Below are positions 43,410-55,300 of a stretch of DNA of 64,000 nucleotides, piece by piece (positions within the stretch are counted from its first letter, which is position 1; every line of letters starts with the position of its first letter). The stretch comes from Blepharisma japonicum (taxonomy: Eukaryota; Ciliophora; Heterotrichea; Heterotrichida; Blepharismidae). The translations under genes were made by a program, and so were the position numbers. The notes below the pieces were generated by a model. That model was not told the DNA's origin and ran no database searches. It saw only the letters and a list, made by a program, of their open reading frames with translations. Where the stretch lies: assembly GCA_949751835.1 (NCBI GenBank), contig CATKHK010000068.1, forward strand, positions 62,001 to 126,000, written 5' to 3'.

Positions 43410-43712
43410 AATAAATAGTTTAGAAAATGTGTGGCTTTGTAAGCTCCATAGATTTAATCCTAAATTATTATTTTCTCGCAAAAAAGTTATTTGAATGCTT
43501 TTATTGTTTCTAATTAGGATTTGGATTTATCTTAAATTTTCTTTTAAACTATCAGCATATCTTAACGTCCTCTGATATTAATTGAGTTCAATGAATTACT
43601 CCTAATCAAATTCAACAAAATAAAATAATTCATGCCATTAAATTCTGCATTTAAATATAAATACACTTTAAAATTATTATTCTAACATATTGACAATGAA
43701 CTAATTTGTAAT
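43410..43712. other. Intergenic, nothing recognised
   Basis: About 300 bp, AT-rich, between the hypothetical gene and the convergent VPS9-domain gene. Confidence 0.6.
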
Positions 43713-45020
43713 TTAAAAACGAAGGGCCTCTTCAAAATTCAAAAGAGTGTGTTTCTCATTATCAAACTTACTACCTACATAATCAATCAGCATATGAACT
43801 TGTCCAATGATATCATCAGATTTACTCTTGATGGCTAAATATTTAAGAACTTTAATTTCATCACTATTCTCCATTTCAACTTCTCCTTTCCAATAATCTA
43901 CTACCTCAATCTTTATCGACTCAATAATTTCAAGCAAACAGTTGATTTTTTCAATAGGAGTTCCAAGATTATATAATTTATTTAGCATTAAAATCGCTTC
44001 AGCATAAGGCTCTTTTCCATCATCCAGCCTCAGCTTCGGCGGTATATCCAATCTTTCCATAATTGCACTATCTCCAAGCCCTTCGCATTCTCTCCTCATA
44101 TCTTGCAATTTTTCTTCTAATTTCTCAGTTTTAATATTATAAATTTCTAATAAATGCGGCATAAGCTTAGAATAAATATATTTTTCAACTGACGGTCTAC
44201 AATATACCATGATATTTTCAGTGTTACTTCTTCCATAATTATAATGAGAAAACAAAGAATGAACGGTTTCTTCCACTTGCAGCTTTATCGACTCAATGGG
44301 TTGAGGTAGCAACAAAACTGATTCTTTCGGATTTCTATACTGACTTTTGAAAGATTCAATAAATTGGCTTAATGATCTTCCTAGTGTGTAAGATTCTGAT
44401 GACAAAATTTTGTGAAATAAACAATAAGACGAGCTTTCATTTTTGCAGGTCATTGTGCTTTCCTCTTCTTCTTCATAATCAATTTTGTTATAAGTTTCAT
44501 TACAATGAGGAGATCTTAAAAACTTTTCTATTGATTTTTCAATCCCATTAAGTAGCTTGGAGATCGGCTTTTCTGTCCCAACCATTCCTTGAATCAGAAG
44601 AATTCTTTTGTTTTTTCGCTCATCCATTAAAATCAGCATTCTTACGATTGAGGCTTCTTCATGGGATTTTTCTTTTAATCATCAGCAGCATAAGTATTTT
44701 TGAAATTTATGGTTGGGAGTGTGGACGGCAATTAGGGAATTTGGGCTTCTTTCTGTAACTTCGAAGCCTTTTTTGGAGGAAATTTTGGTTAGTAGGCTAA
44801 AGAGATTGGCATGAGCTTGGGATATCGGCAATTCGATTTTTATTTGAGGGAGAGAACCAGGGGAATCTGGGAGCAAAATATCAGTGCGAAAAGAGATTGA
44901 TCCTCTTGGAGAGTAATCTACTGTAAAATCAAGGGAATCTTTAGCGTTTGTTCTTTTCTTTTCTTCATTTGACCGAATAATAGGCATTTCTGAATTTTCA
45001 TTTCCTGATTGATCTTTCAT
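43713..45020 (-). CDS. VPS9-domain protein (Rab5-type GEF)
   Basis: 435 residues; two adjacent TGA codons (near 44679) encode Trp-Trp and join two fragments. The N-terminal ~110 residues are acidic and Ser-rich, with an IELPISQAHANLFSLL helix. The C-terminal third is a VPS9 domain: a helical bundle (EKYIYSKLMPHLLEIYN), then AEAILMLNKLYNLGTPIEKI, and the signature strand-turn KYLAIKSKSDDIIGQVHML with Asp-Asp equivalent to the catalytic region, and a GSKFDNEKHTLLNFEEAL helix that matches E-x-x-Y-x-L-T-x-x-E-A-A. VPS9 proteins exchange nucleotide on Rab5-family GTPases in early endocytosis. Target not determinable. Confidence 0.75.
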
Positions 45021-45448
45021 TTAATTTATATTAATTTGATAAAATAGAATATTTAAAATCTTAAAAAACATATTGTTTGGATTGAAGGCTTTATTTTCAA
45101 TTTTTCCTAGGGTTTATCAGAATGAGTCTAATAATTGAATACATCTCTATATTATACTGATATAATAAGTGCCCTCTTATATGTGTATTCGTTTACCTTT
45201 AGTACAAGCTATATTATCTGTTTCCAGCATCCTTTATGATTTTTTAATCCATTTTCCAGTCTTCATCTATTTCGTCATTATAATAAATCATCTTGGGCTT
45301 GAATAAAAATATATTTAAATTGCTGAAAGCCGCCACAGTCGTTTTCAATCATTCGGTCTCTACGAAATCAATTTTGACTCTTATTAATAATCTACTCATC
45401 ATATATATCAGTTATAATTTAGAGGTAAATTAATGGATTTTAATATAA
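45021..45448. other. Intergenic holding one small candidate gene
   Basis: AT-rich. Minus strand 45244-45402 may encode a 52-residue protein (separate entry). The rest has nothing recognisable. Confidence 0.5.
45244..45402 (-). CDS. Candidate small protein, 52 aa
   Basis: Minus-strand frame from MMSRLLIRVKIDFVETEW to TAA, TGA as Trp once, upstream TAA before the Met. It has a hydrophobic middle (TTVAAFSNLNIFLFKPK) and an acidic end (DEIDEDWKMD). Frames of this length occur by chance in AT-rich DNA, so this is only a candidate. Confidence 0.3.
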
Positions 45449-46066
45449 ATGATTCGAAGTCTATCCAGGACTCGCTTGTCTGTTCCCCTTCCTCAATGAG
45501 AAAAGATCGTCCCAAAGGACATGAGCAAGCTTCTCCTCAAAAATAAGCGTCGGCTAAAATCACATCGGGCTGACATTCCTCCAACATCTGATACTATGAA
45601 GCTTCGAAACAATTTTGAGAGATCCCCAACGAAATTCGACTCATTATATGAGTATTCCCCAGCAAAAACGAGAAGTAGACTTCTTTCAACTAGGAATAGT
45701 AATAAAACTATCCCTCTACCAGATGACTCTCCTAATAGCAAAAGTCCTGATCGTAGACTGAGCAGTACAAGGCTAGAAACTAATAATTTTGATAAAGAAA
45801 GCAATAATAATTTGGAGAGGGAAGTTCAAAGCTATAAAAAAATTGTAGTTAAGAATTTAAGAGATATTAAGGGTAGGGAAGAAGCTTTGCTAACTGATAG
45901 AGAAAAAGAGGGCTTTGTTAAGAGTTTTACAGATCTCAAGCCTAAGATGTATACGATGACCAGAGGTGGAAGCAATTATAGACGGTCTTTACTTAGGAAA
46001 AAACTTGATAACTTTAAGGCAGACTCAGTTCGCCTGAATAAGTTTGATGTAAAAATAATTAATTAA
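45449..46066 (+). CDS. Hypothetical basic, Ser/Arg-rich protein
   Basis: 205 residues from ATG 45449; TGA at 45497 is Trp (PLPQWEKIVPKD), which adds 24 residues to the standard-code frame. The protein is basic and low in hydrophobic residues, with SP and RSP/TSP motifs (FERSPTKFDS, YSPAKTRSRL, DDSPNSKSPDRR). The last 60 residues look helical (REEALLTDREKEGFVKSF). Probably phosphorylated and largely disordered. I recognise no family. A microtubule- or chromatin-associated protein would fit, but nothing proves it. Confidence 0.6.
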
Positions 46067-46130
46067 ATTTTTTGGATGATTATAATAAATCAAAAATAAA
46101 AATCTTAATTTTGCTTATTTGAATAAAATC

Positions 46131-46751
46131 TTAATCTCTTTTACGTCCCTTTACTTTTCTTTTTTTGTCTCTTTGATACCCTTCAAATTCTGACCATAGT
46201 ATAATGTAATACACAAAGCATCCCATACTCGTAAGAACAATCAGTGTAATATTAATTGGCTGACTAAACTCTATAGATCAATCTTCATCGTAATTAATAT
46301 GGCATAATTCCCTTGCAACAATAAAAAAGCTCTCATCAAAGCATTTATCCATAATGGCTTCACATCGATCTGAAATAACCTCAGTGTATCCTTCCTTACA
46401 AGGCAAAAAATAACAAAAATCTCCTAAGCATACTGATTTATTGCTCTCTTCTACATGTGTTCTTTCTATATGCTTCTCTAGCCCTTCCTCTTTAGAAAAC
46501 TGCTTGTGGCATATCTCACATTCCCACGTCGCTTGGGAAATCCTTTTCTTTGTTTTTTCATAAGATTTAAACAAATCCTTCTGCTCTGCATTTTTTAATG
46601 GACAATCCTCAGGCAGTTCATAGCTTTTCACTTTATATTGGTTCATCAATGGCGCAAGCTTATCTTGCAAAAAGTCTTTGGCGTACTTAGAATCTTCCCA
46701 CGAGCATGCAATAGCTATTGATATTAAAGTCAAGAAATAATAAAATATCAT
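46131..46751 (-). CDS. Signal-peptide, C2H2 finger, single-span membrane protein
   Basis: 206 residues; one TGA (46276-46278) is Trp and the protein continues past it to a membrane span. Order: hydrophobic signal peptide (MIFYYFLTLISIAIA), soluble region of about 140 residues with one C2H2 finger (WECEICHKQFSKEEGLEKHI...H), several Cys (VCLGDFCYFLPCKEG), then a membrane span (ITLIVLTSMGCFVYYIIL) and a basic cytoplasmic tail (RDKKRKVKGRKRD). If topology is right, the finger lies in the lumen or outside. Such ER proteins exist across protists, but I cannot name this one. Its start codon overlaps that of the divergent WDR4 gene. Confidence 0.75.
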
Positions 46752-47580
46752 GGATATAATTACAGTATGCCCTGATGAATCCGAAATTGCTTTTTCAAAA
46801 GGAACAGCTGTTTATTTTATGAAGGATAATAAACGGATAGCTTCGCTAGAGCACACAGATATAGTGAGAGGAATAGTAAAAGCTGGGAATTATTGAGTAT
46901 CTATAAGTGATGACAAAACAATCAAATTTCATAGTCTGAATTGGGAGGCTTCACAATCAATGGTAGCTTATAATCTGACTCATGGTAAAAAACCTACATC
47001 ATTAGTGTTTTTACAGAATTTAATTGTGTTTGCAGACAAAACTGGAGAAGCTTGGAAAGTTGATTTGGCTAGACTGAGCTCAGGGAGAACCAAGGAGCTT
47101 GAATGTGTCGCATTTGCAATGGGGCATCAATCCACAATTACTTATATGACAAAAGGAGAAAGTTCATTAATTACAGTTGATAAGGACAATAAAATAAAGA
47201 TAAGCGAAAGCCCACAGTTTTATGAGGTAAGAACCGTGCTGCTTGGACATAATGCTACTATTTTATCTGCAATAGAATATGAAGGGAAGATTTATAGCTC
47301 TGATGAAAGTGGGTGCATTAAGAAATGAAATGGAGTTGAGGAAGAAGCTAGTATACAAACTATGGAAGCTGTTCAATTATTTGTGGCAAATAATAGAATT
47401 TTGGGAGCTTCAAAGTCAGGGTATTTTTATGTAAACCCAAGGAACTTGCAGTCTTTGCCTATTGCTTTGGAACCGTTTGGAATTGTGGCAGTTTGGGAAA
47501 ATTATCTTTATCAAATAGATAGCGAGCTGAACATAAGACAAATTGATTTGAGGCTGCAGGGACATAAAACAGATAATTAA
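46750..47580 (+). CDS. tRNA (m7G46) methyltransferase accessory subunit, WDR4/TRM82-like
   Basis: 276 residues of WD40 blades joined through two TGA codons. Diagnostic is GHQSTITYMTKGESSLITVD followed by KDNKIKISESPQFYEV, equivalent to the WDR4/Trm82 pattern GHxSxxT-x-x-x(S)xxxxTxDRDxxIRxSxxPxxxxI. LLGHNATILS comes next. The protein is shorter than yeast Trm82 (444), as blades are compact. TRM82/WDR4 stabilises the METTL1/Trm8 catalytic subunit that makes m7G in tRNA. The catalytic partner is not in this window. The start is the Met overlapping the divergent gene's start. Confidence 0.8.
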
Positions 47581-47963
47581 TAAGGATATAGTTAAAATTA
47601 CATAAAAATATTTGTTGCGAAGTATTAAAGATGCATATTTTGAGTGATGAGGTAATTGTATTTGAACTTATTAATAAGCGTAATTTTTTTGAAGATGATA
47701 TCTGCCTAATTTATTGCTTCAAAATCTCACTTAATTCAAAATTCATCTCCATAATATAGAAATGCGCCCTTTTTCTAAAGGCAACGTTATAATTGCAGTT
47801 TAAAATATCATCGCCAATTTTAAATAATTCACCGGATTATTAATATACTAAAATAATAGCAGCATTCTTAGCTACACATTTTATTAGCAAGCATAACTCT
47901 TCTTCCAAATATTTTGCCTAACAAACTGTTAAGCCAGCTTTTCCCCAATTGTTATAAATTAAG
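47581..47963. other. Intergenic, nothing recognised
   Basis: About 380 bp, AT-rich, with no long frame. Confidence 0.6.
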
Positions 47964-48806
47964 ATGGAAATATCCCCAAACGGAAATTTGGCACAAAACA
48001 TCAGTTTGCTCACAAATATCACTAAATACAGAGATCCAGACGAAGAAATCGCCACCGAAGCAAACGGGAAAACCCCCCGTGCAGTTTTCTCCACCCCGAC
48101 TCTTCATAACGCCAAAAATATAATGCCTGAAGAAGATTCCCAAACAATGGACACCGAAACAGACCAAGAAGAGCAGCTGCAGGATGCTTTTGATTTCCTT
48201 TCACGCCTTCCTCCAATGCCTCCAGCTCCAAGAAATAAAGTGCTTCCTATTAAAACTAGGAGCACTTCAAGACTTACTTTGGTCCTTGATTTAGACGAAA
48301 CCTTGGTACATAGTGAAGCAAAGGCTATATCAAACCCTGATGCCGTTATTAACTTGATATTTAATGGCGTCGCTTGCAATGTTTATACACTCTTTAGACC
48401 AGGAATGTATGAATTTTTGTATAGTGTCAGCAAAAAGTTTGAAGTCGTTGTATTTACTGCTTCACATAAAGCTTATGCTAGTCAACTGCTGAGAAAAATT
48501 GACCCTGATAGAAAACTTATAAAACATAGGTTGTATAGAGATTCGTGCTATAACTTAAAGGGAAACTACATAAAGGATTTAAGAGTGCTTGGAAGAGATT
48601 TGAGTGAAGTTATCATAATTGATAACTCGATTCAAGCTTTTGGGTATCAATTGGATAATGGAATCCCAATTGTAAGCTGATTTGATGATCCAAATGATTG
48701 TGAGTTGTTCAATGTGCATGCTCTTCTAATTCATCTTCTTAGTGTGCCAGATGTCAGACCTATTCTTAGGCAAACTTTTAAACTTTCAAGGTTTAGCTCT
48801 CAATAA
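47964..48806 (+). CDS. SCP/CTDSP-type phosphatase (FCP1-like domain)
   Basis: 280 residues; TGA at 48678 is Trp and the frame ends at TAA 48804. The first 100 residues are polar and acidic. The HAD catalytic motif is LVLDLDETLVHSE (first Asp nucleophile), followed by YTLFRPGMYEFLYSVSKKFE and VVFTASHKAYASQLL, then HRLYRDSCYNLKGNYIKDL, and VIIIDNSIQAFGYQ (the DNSP-type motif) with WFDDPNDCEL ending the core. This is the SCP1/CTDSPL type, which dephosphorylates Ser residues such as RNA polymerase II CTD Ser5. The lack of a BRCT domain distinguishes it from FCP1. Confidence 0.95.
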
Positions 48807-49403
48807 TTTTTAATAAATAATTTTAATGCTTATTAAGTGTTCTTCTAATGGAATAAAATTTAATATAAGATTATCAAATTAATGTTATAAACGGTTAATG
48901 AAAAATGAACTTTTAGTAAATGGGATAAATTGCATGCATGCAAATTTAATTAATATTTAAAAATTAGTTGATTTTTCGCATGAAAAACAAATTGAATCCA
49001 TCTTGTTTGGGATAGTTATAATTTAATTTTTGTTATAGCAAGCTATAAAGACTCTTTCTTATATTCAGATTTAATAAATTACTTCAAATTTTATTGAGAA
49101 GCTTTATAACTTATTCTGAATTAAAGTTAACATCAAATTCTATTTCTTCTTTTTTTATTTACACTTTTTATCTAATTGCATGATATAATTTAGTTTAAGC
49201 AAATTAAATAAACTAATTATTCGAAAATGGGTTTTTGATAATAAATTTTTATGAAGTTGAATTAAATTGACAAGATAACCCAATTCAATATGGAAATTCT
49301 AGAATTACCACTCTTGACAATTTAGCTCAAATAACGACCAAAATTTTTGAGATTACGTTTCTGAAATGATACGAAATACGAAATTTTAAAGAAATTGATA
49401 TTT
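48807..49403. other. Intergenic, with one palindrome
   Basis: About 600 bp, AT-rich; a perfect 14-bp palindrome lies at 48930-48943. No gene. Confidence 0.5.
48930..48943. repeat. Perfect 14-bp palindrome
   Basis: TTGCATGCATGCAA, with alternating CATG units. Could be a protein-binding site; no support beyond symmetry. Confidence 0.4.
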
Positions 49404-49925
49404 TTATTTATTTTTTGAATACTTAACGACTAAAGAACGCCCACGGACAACAGTGCCATTCAAATTTTTGACTGCTTTGGTCGCATCTTCAACCTTTTGG
49501 TACTCAACTTCTGCAGTCCCTTTTGATTTACCAGTTTGGTCCCAATTTATGCCGCAGGTTTTCAATGGTCCAATTTTTATGAAAATGTCCCTTAGCTCAC
49601 CATTGGTAAGCCCAAAATCTAGGCCTTTCACAAAGACTCGGCCAGTCTTTTTCGATCCTTCAGATTTCTCTCCTTTTGGCGGCTTGTTTTTTTGGCTGCT
49701 GCCTTTCTGGGTGTTTCCTTTTTGGGTAGGATTTTTCTTATCTGATTTCTTGGGCTTGTCTGAAGAGAATTTCTTTGGTTTTCCTCGGTTGTCATTCTTA
49801 TCTACTCCTTTCTTGTTAAATCCCTTGACTTTATTTTTAACATGAAGTTTTTGCTTCTTTTGCTTACCTTTTTCTTTGTTCTTCTTGATTATGTCATCAA
49901 GGCTCATGTTAATCTTTTCAGACAT
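49404..49925 (-). CDS. ALYREF: ALYREF/Yra1-type mRNA export adaptor
   Basis: 173 residues. The N-terminal REF-N box is MSLDDIIKKNKEK, the UAP56-binding sequence of ALYREF. A basic Lys/Gly spacer follows (about residues 20-93). A single RRM occupies 95-170: RVFVKGLDFGLTNGELRDIF, then KSKGTAEVEYQKVEDATKAV and RSLVVKYSKNK. The RNP1 reads GTAEVEY, as in ALYREF (GTADVHF), which is distinctive. This protein joins TREX and hands spliced mRNA to export receptors. Usual C-terminal REF-C box is missing. Intronless and lacking TGA. Confidence 0.93.
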   Translation of the reverse strand: MSEKINMSLDDIIKKNKEKGKQKKQKLHVKNKVKGFNKKGVDKNDNRGKPKKFSSDKPKKSDKKNPTQKGNTQKGSSQKNKPPKGEKSEGSKKTGRVFVKGLDFGLTNGELRDIFIKIGPLKTCGINWDQTGKSKGTAEVEYQKVEDATKAVKNLNGTVVRGRSLVVKYSKNK

Positions 49926-50129
49926 TTTATAATTATAAAGAAAAAAGAAGAGCTGAAATAAATATGGGTAAATAACTCAAAAATTGCATCTCGAAGATTA
50001 AAAGGTTTGTTTTGGCTCTTAAAGGAAAGCATGCATAATAGATTAATATAGCTATAGCTTATTTATAAAATTGTTAAGCATTAATTTCAGTTATGATATT
50101 TTTTCTGGATTAATTAAAAGTTATGTTGT

Positions 50130-52223
50130 TTAAGTCAAAGGTCGTAAAAATTTGAGGATGCTATCATTTTTTTCAATTTCAGTCAATTCAATTTTTCTTC
50201 TATCTGCCAAGCATGTTTTCCAGTGCTTCACCATTGTATTGACAAAATTATTTTCTCCTGCTACTGAATCAGTAATCCAATCATCTAAAATATCATATAC
50301 ACCCTGCACTTTCATTTTCATTTTTGCAAGTTCCTCTTTAGCCCAGTTCCTAATTTCTGAAACTCTTAAAGTAAAAATAGAGCTTAATTCTTGAAACTCC
50401 AATGATTCAAGTCCTAATTGTAAAATAGATAATTTGTAGTCTTCACACATTTGATCCAAGTCATCATAAACATCTGTATCTTTAGAAAATTCAAACTTTA
50501 ACTCAGGTATATCAACTTTGTTTCTCTCAGAAAGATTAGCTTGATATTGGAAATCTATGATAAGATTAATTAAATTCACAAGCTTTTCTAGCTCAGTTTG
50601 TATAAGTGATCTTGTAATTTTCATAGTTCCTTGAGCTAATTCTTTTTCAGAAATTCCTTTCAGGGTTTTAAGTCTGTAATTTATGGCTTCAGCTTTTCTT
50701 TCTTCAATGATATCCCACAATTTGTCTGAAAAATCATCTATTTCTTCAAAAATAAATTTTTGATCTTTTGATGTTATTATCGATCTCCTTTCCATCAAAT
50801 TAATAATTTTATTCACAAAAGGTTCAATTATGCTTTGCTTATGATCTGGCCTTGTCAAAAATGTTTTAAATGCTGCAAATGAGTTTTCTATAATAGAATA
50901 AATAACATCTCTAAATAATAATTACTGTGTAGTTGACGTTTCCTTTAAATTTTCTTTTAACGAAGAGATATAATTTTTAAATGCATTTCCCCATTGTTCA
51001 TATAAAGATGAAGCCTGACTATAATTTAAATCAATTTCTGTATCCCTAAAGGAAATCTTTTTCTTAACTTCAGTTTGATCTAATAGCTGATTTTTAGAAA
51101 TTTCTTCACGGATCTTAAGCCATTCTTGAATTTTACCTTCAATTATTTCTTTTACTTCTTCAATCCGATGCCCTGATATCACATTTAAGCTTTTCCAGTC
51201 ATCAATTCCAAAAAGCCGGAATCATTCTTTAAGCCCATTGGCTTCTTTGGTAAACTCGTTGTATTTTTCTGTAATTTCAGCTTCATTGGGGTGCTCTATT
51301 AATTTAAGTTTTGGTAGAAGATTGTCTGGAGGAGGGTTATAAGTAAGATTATAGACATTTCCGCTGTTATCGACTCTTCTATCTATAGCTCTATGAACTA
51401 AATTGGAAAGAGGAGCTTCTAATCAAAATATTAGGTCAAATCCTGATTTTTCCAATAAATATGGTCTTATCTCTGTAAGTGATGATTTTGCTAGAATTCC
51501 TGCTTCTCTCTTTTTTATGCTCCCAAGTGATTCTGGGAGCTCAGAAGGATGGACATAGCCACTAAAAATCTTTTCAAATGACTTAGCTTCTTCAGCATTC
51601 CTTGGATATCCAAGTGCAACCCATCCTTGGCATTTAACTTCTTCTTTTTTGCCTGGCTTTTTTACCTCTTCTTCTATTTTTGGCTCATCTCCAAACAATC
51701 CTCTGATTTTTGCTCTGAAAAGTCTTGCAAGCTCATCAGGAGAATTCCCAGGACAACTTATTGATTCTTGCACAAAAAATTCTGATTCTTCTTCAGGCTT
51801 TTTAAGTTTTTTACCTGCATCAAGCTCTGCTTTTCTTTCTAAAACCCCATTTCTATCTTCAATAATTTTTTCTATATCAAAAGTTTTAATTCCATATTTT
51901 GCTTCAAGGAATTTTATTTGGGTATGTCTTCCTGAGAATAAAGGCCCTAAAAAACAGAGTTTCAAGGGGAAATAGTGAGGGCCAGGAGGAAGTGGTGGAC
52001 GGGTATATGCAGGAAAAGTTAGATGAATTATTGATTCAATAACATCGCCTAAGTAATAAGGATTAGGAACTTCAACGTTTGTATTCCAGATACCCTCACC
52101 ATTCAGATAATTATTAATTAGCAGATTTTCTTCATCATTTAGTGCAACAGCTGTATCCTCTTCTTGAGCTATATCATTAACTTCTCTCTCAGGCGATAAA
52201 ACTGCCGATTCGTCTAATTCCAT
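50130..52223 (-). CDS. SPEF2/CPC1-type central-pair protein with adenylate-kinase domain
   Basis: 692 residues after removal of a 15-nt intron (50911-50925) and reading TGA as Trp at two internal sites. From about residue 90: LKLCFLGPLFSGRHTQIKFL, a P-loop variant of adenylate kinase, then TFDIEKIIEDR, GWVALGYPRNAEEAKSF and HRAIDRRVDNSGNVYNLTYN, the LID. The remaining 400 residues are coiled coil. This domain order matches SPEF2/CPC1, a projection protein of the axonemal central pair. The N-terminal calponin-homology region of full-length SPEF2 is absent, as for the split ciliate SPEF2 homologues. The P-loop GPLFSGRHT lacks the normal GxxxxGK Lys, so ATP binding may be altered. Confidence 0.82.
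50911..50925 (-). other. 15-nt intron (SPEF2-like gene)
   Basis: On the minus strand GTAATTATTATTTAG; retention gives CAG TAA in frame, removal continues TTQDVIYS. Confidence 0.9.
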
Positions 52224-52354
52224 TTGTTTTATTATTTTTCAAACAAAACACAGTTCATCCTTATAGTTATTTTTTCATAACTATATTCTAGATATCGATT
52301 ATTCAAAAAAAGCCAATTATTAATAATCGTTTTAAGTTAAGTTTACCTAAATTT

Positions 52355-55300
52355 CTAGTTGAATATTAGGAAGAAGGCCACGAATAGACCAGCTATTGAA
52401 GCTCCATCTATTTCATAAGTAAGAATAGATTGGATTTTTGCAGTTGTAATAGATGGAGTAGTTGCAGCGTCAATGCAAGTTGGCCACAGAGGATAGTCAT
52501 TGCAGCCAGTAAAGCTGCAGTTATAATGAGTCCCTGCTGTAAGCCCATCGACGAACAATGTAATATTTTGATTGGCAGTGCTGTTTGAGCAGCTGGATGG
52601 AGTAATTTCACTGTACCCATCAAGCCCAGCAATAATCTGCCAGGCATAAGTTGTAAGTGACTGGTATTCCTTATATGAACAGCTAACACACATAATACCA
52701 CTTTGAGTTGGCGTTCCAATAAATGTCACATTCGTCTGCCCAATAGCTGCAAGAACAGGCTGGCGTATCCACGAAGGGTAAGTAGTTGAGGAGCTAGTTG
52801 CTGCTGCATTTGAATATGTAGGGGTGACTGATGTCAATGTTGTTAAGTCACTAGTTAATTGGCTAACGTCTAAATTGGATATAATAGTTGATGGGGAATA
52901 ATTAATGTTGCCCCTATCATAAAGGACTTCATAAGTGAATGTTGTTGAAGATGCAAGCATTCTCATCCTTGCAGCTGCATTATTTTGAACATCTTGGTTG
53001 GTGAGCCAGCCAGGATTGATTCCCATGTTTTTCGCAATTGCATTACGAATATCATCTCCTTTGCTTGAAGCTACAGAAGCTCCAAATGAAACTGTATAAG
53101 TATAGACTGATGGCAGGCTAGGAGTAGAAAAGCTTAGAGTTTGGCCTTGTAAAGCACCAGTATATAGTCTATTATCAGCATAAACATAAACATTATAACT
53201 TGTATCAGCATGAAGCCAGTTTAAATCTATTTGTAGGTTTCCATTAGCATACAAAACTTCCATATTGCTCCAACTCAAACTGCAATGATCTCTATGTAAT
53301 CTTCTGAAAAATGCATAGTAATCTGAATCGACCTCAGGATTTGGATCAGTCTCAGTCTTCAAATAGTCTTCAGATCTTTGTTCATAAAGAGACAAAGTTT
53401 TGTTATCAGGGTTCACCAAATCTTTGCAATTTTCCTTCACCGTTTGAAGAGATGGCATAGTTGTCCCAGAGCAGGACAACCACCAATAGATGACCACATT
53501 TTGTGTGGATGAAATAGTGACTTGGGCATTGTTTCCGTCTATGACGTTTTTATTAAGGGTAACTGTTGCTGCGGCATTAGAAGTGCTAGTAGCTGCATTT
53601 ACTGTAAGACTAACGGTGCTTGGGGCTTTAAATGAAGCTGAATCAGTCCCTGACAAGTCAAATCTGAGTACTGGAGCTTTTTGAGTGGTAGCGTAGGAAG
53701 AGTTTACCATAATTTCAAAGTATTTGACATTTTCGTCAGGCCCAAACATTAAATATGTAGGAGAAATGAAGATACCAGAAGGAGCGTTGTCGAAGCTAAG
53801 CCAGACAGTGATATCGGTAGCTGGGGCTGCACCTAAAGTGACAGAAATAGGGATGCTTGTATATCCTACGACTAGACTAGGGATGGTTCCTACATTTATA
53901 GCTATATTTTGAGACTCAGACTCACAGATTTCAACAAGAATGGAATAAGGAGAATTATAGAGATTGCTGGAAACTCCTGGTTGTAAGGTTTCTTCGGTGC
54001 TTCAATCAATATAATAAATTCCACTTGTGGCATTGCTTAAAGCGGCAATTCTGAATGTCATAGACTTGTACATTTGGAAAATTGTCCAGTTGTGGTAGAT
54101 TGAGGAGTATTGGAAAGTATAGTCGTCTGGGTAGTTAGGGTTGCTATGAGGAGTTAATATAAGTTTCTTTGATCTCATAGGCCAGTCTCCTACTGAAATT
54201 GTAATATCATCACTTTGAGTTCCTGGAAGAAGCTTGATTCTGTCATCAGATGTTTGACCTACACTATCAGGAGAATAGCTATTAACTTCAATTGGGATGT
54301 AGCTTCTATTGTAGCCAATATAAGCTGAGTTAAGAACTCCATAGCTTTTTCCAAGCATAAGGTTAGCTGTATCATTGTAAACTCTGATCTCAAATTTGCT
54401 GGACCAATAGTCATGCCATGAGAAAGTGGTATTGTCTTCAATATCCCAGTAATCAAAGTCCTTAGAGTGCCTTTCATATCCCCATTGAGGGTTAGACGCT
54501 ACAATGTCTAAGCTAAACATATCAGTGGCATTGAAGTTTCATGATTTTACTGTTTGTACATTTAACTCAAATTTATTTTTTTCTACATTGCAGGAAGTCC
54601 CGCTGAACCAGTATAAAGCAGTTGATGAGCTTGTATTTACCTTACCAGATTGGTCATAATAAACTGAAGAGCATGAAGTGGAATCATCCATTTGTAAAGT
54701 GTTATCATATTGAGCTGGGAGGCCAATTTCGAATCTCAAAGTATTATTGACTGTGTTCGCATAGTAAAACTGAAGGTTATAATTAGCACTTTCTAAGAGC
54801 TCTGCCTGATCTGTAGTAATTGACTTGAAAATGACACTAGCTGGAGTTAGATCAGTTGTAGTAACCGTCCCGAATTCTTCTTCATAAGCTTTTACAGTTC
54901 CTGCAGAATTAAGATGATAAACTTCAAAGTATCCAGTATTTCCTTTGGCTGGGTTCATTACTTCGCTAATCGTAATATCAATTGTAGTGCCAGCAGTAAC
55001 AGTTGTATCAATCCCAGAAACAACGACATACCAATGGTCTGCAGTACAAGAAATAGAGCCTAATGATAAGGAACTGCACGGAATATAGTATAAATTAGGT
55101 AAACAGTCACTCAAGTAATTATCTGCGTTTCCTATATATGGATCATAAGATGACCTAGGGAATATGATCCAGAAATTATCACTTGTGTCTACTTGTGCAG
55201 AGGTGAATTTGAAGGTGTATGAAGAATATTCAGCTGCGTTTGTAATGCTCATTGTTAAAGAGTTGCTGGTAGCTGGGACTAAAGTGCTAGTTACTGCTGA

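Noticed and set aside
49453-49845. 130-codon plus-strand frame opposite ALYREF
   Set aside because: Antisense shadow of the Lys-rich region; low-complexity Phe/Pro sequence with no protein character.
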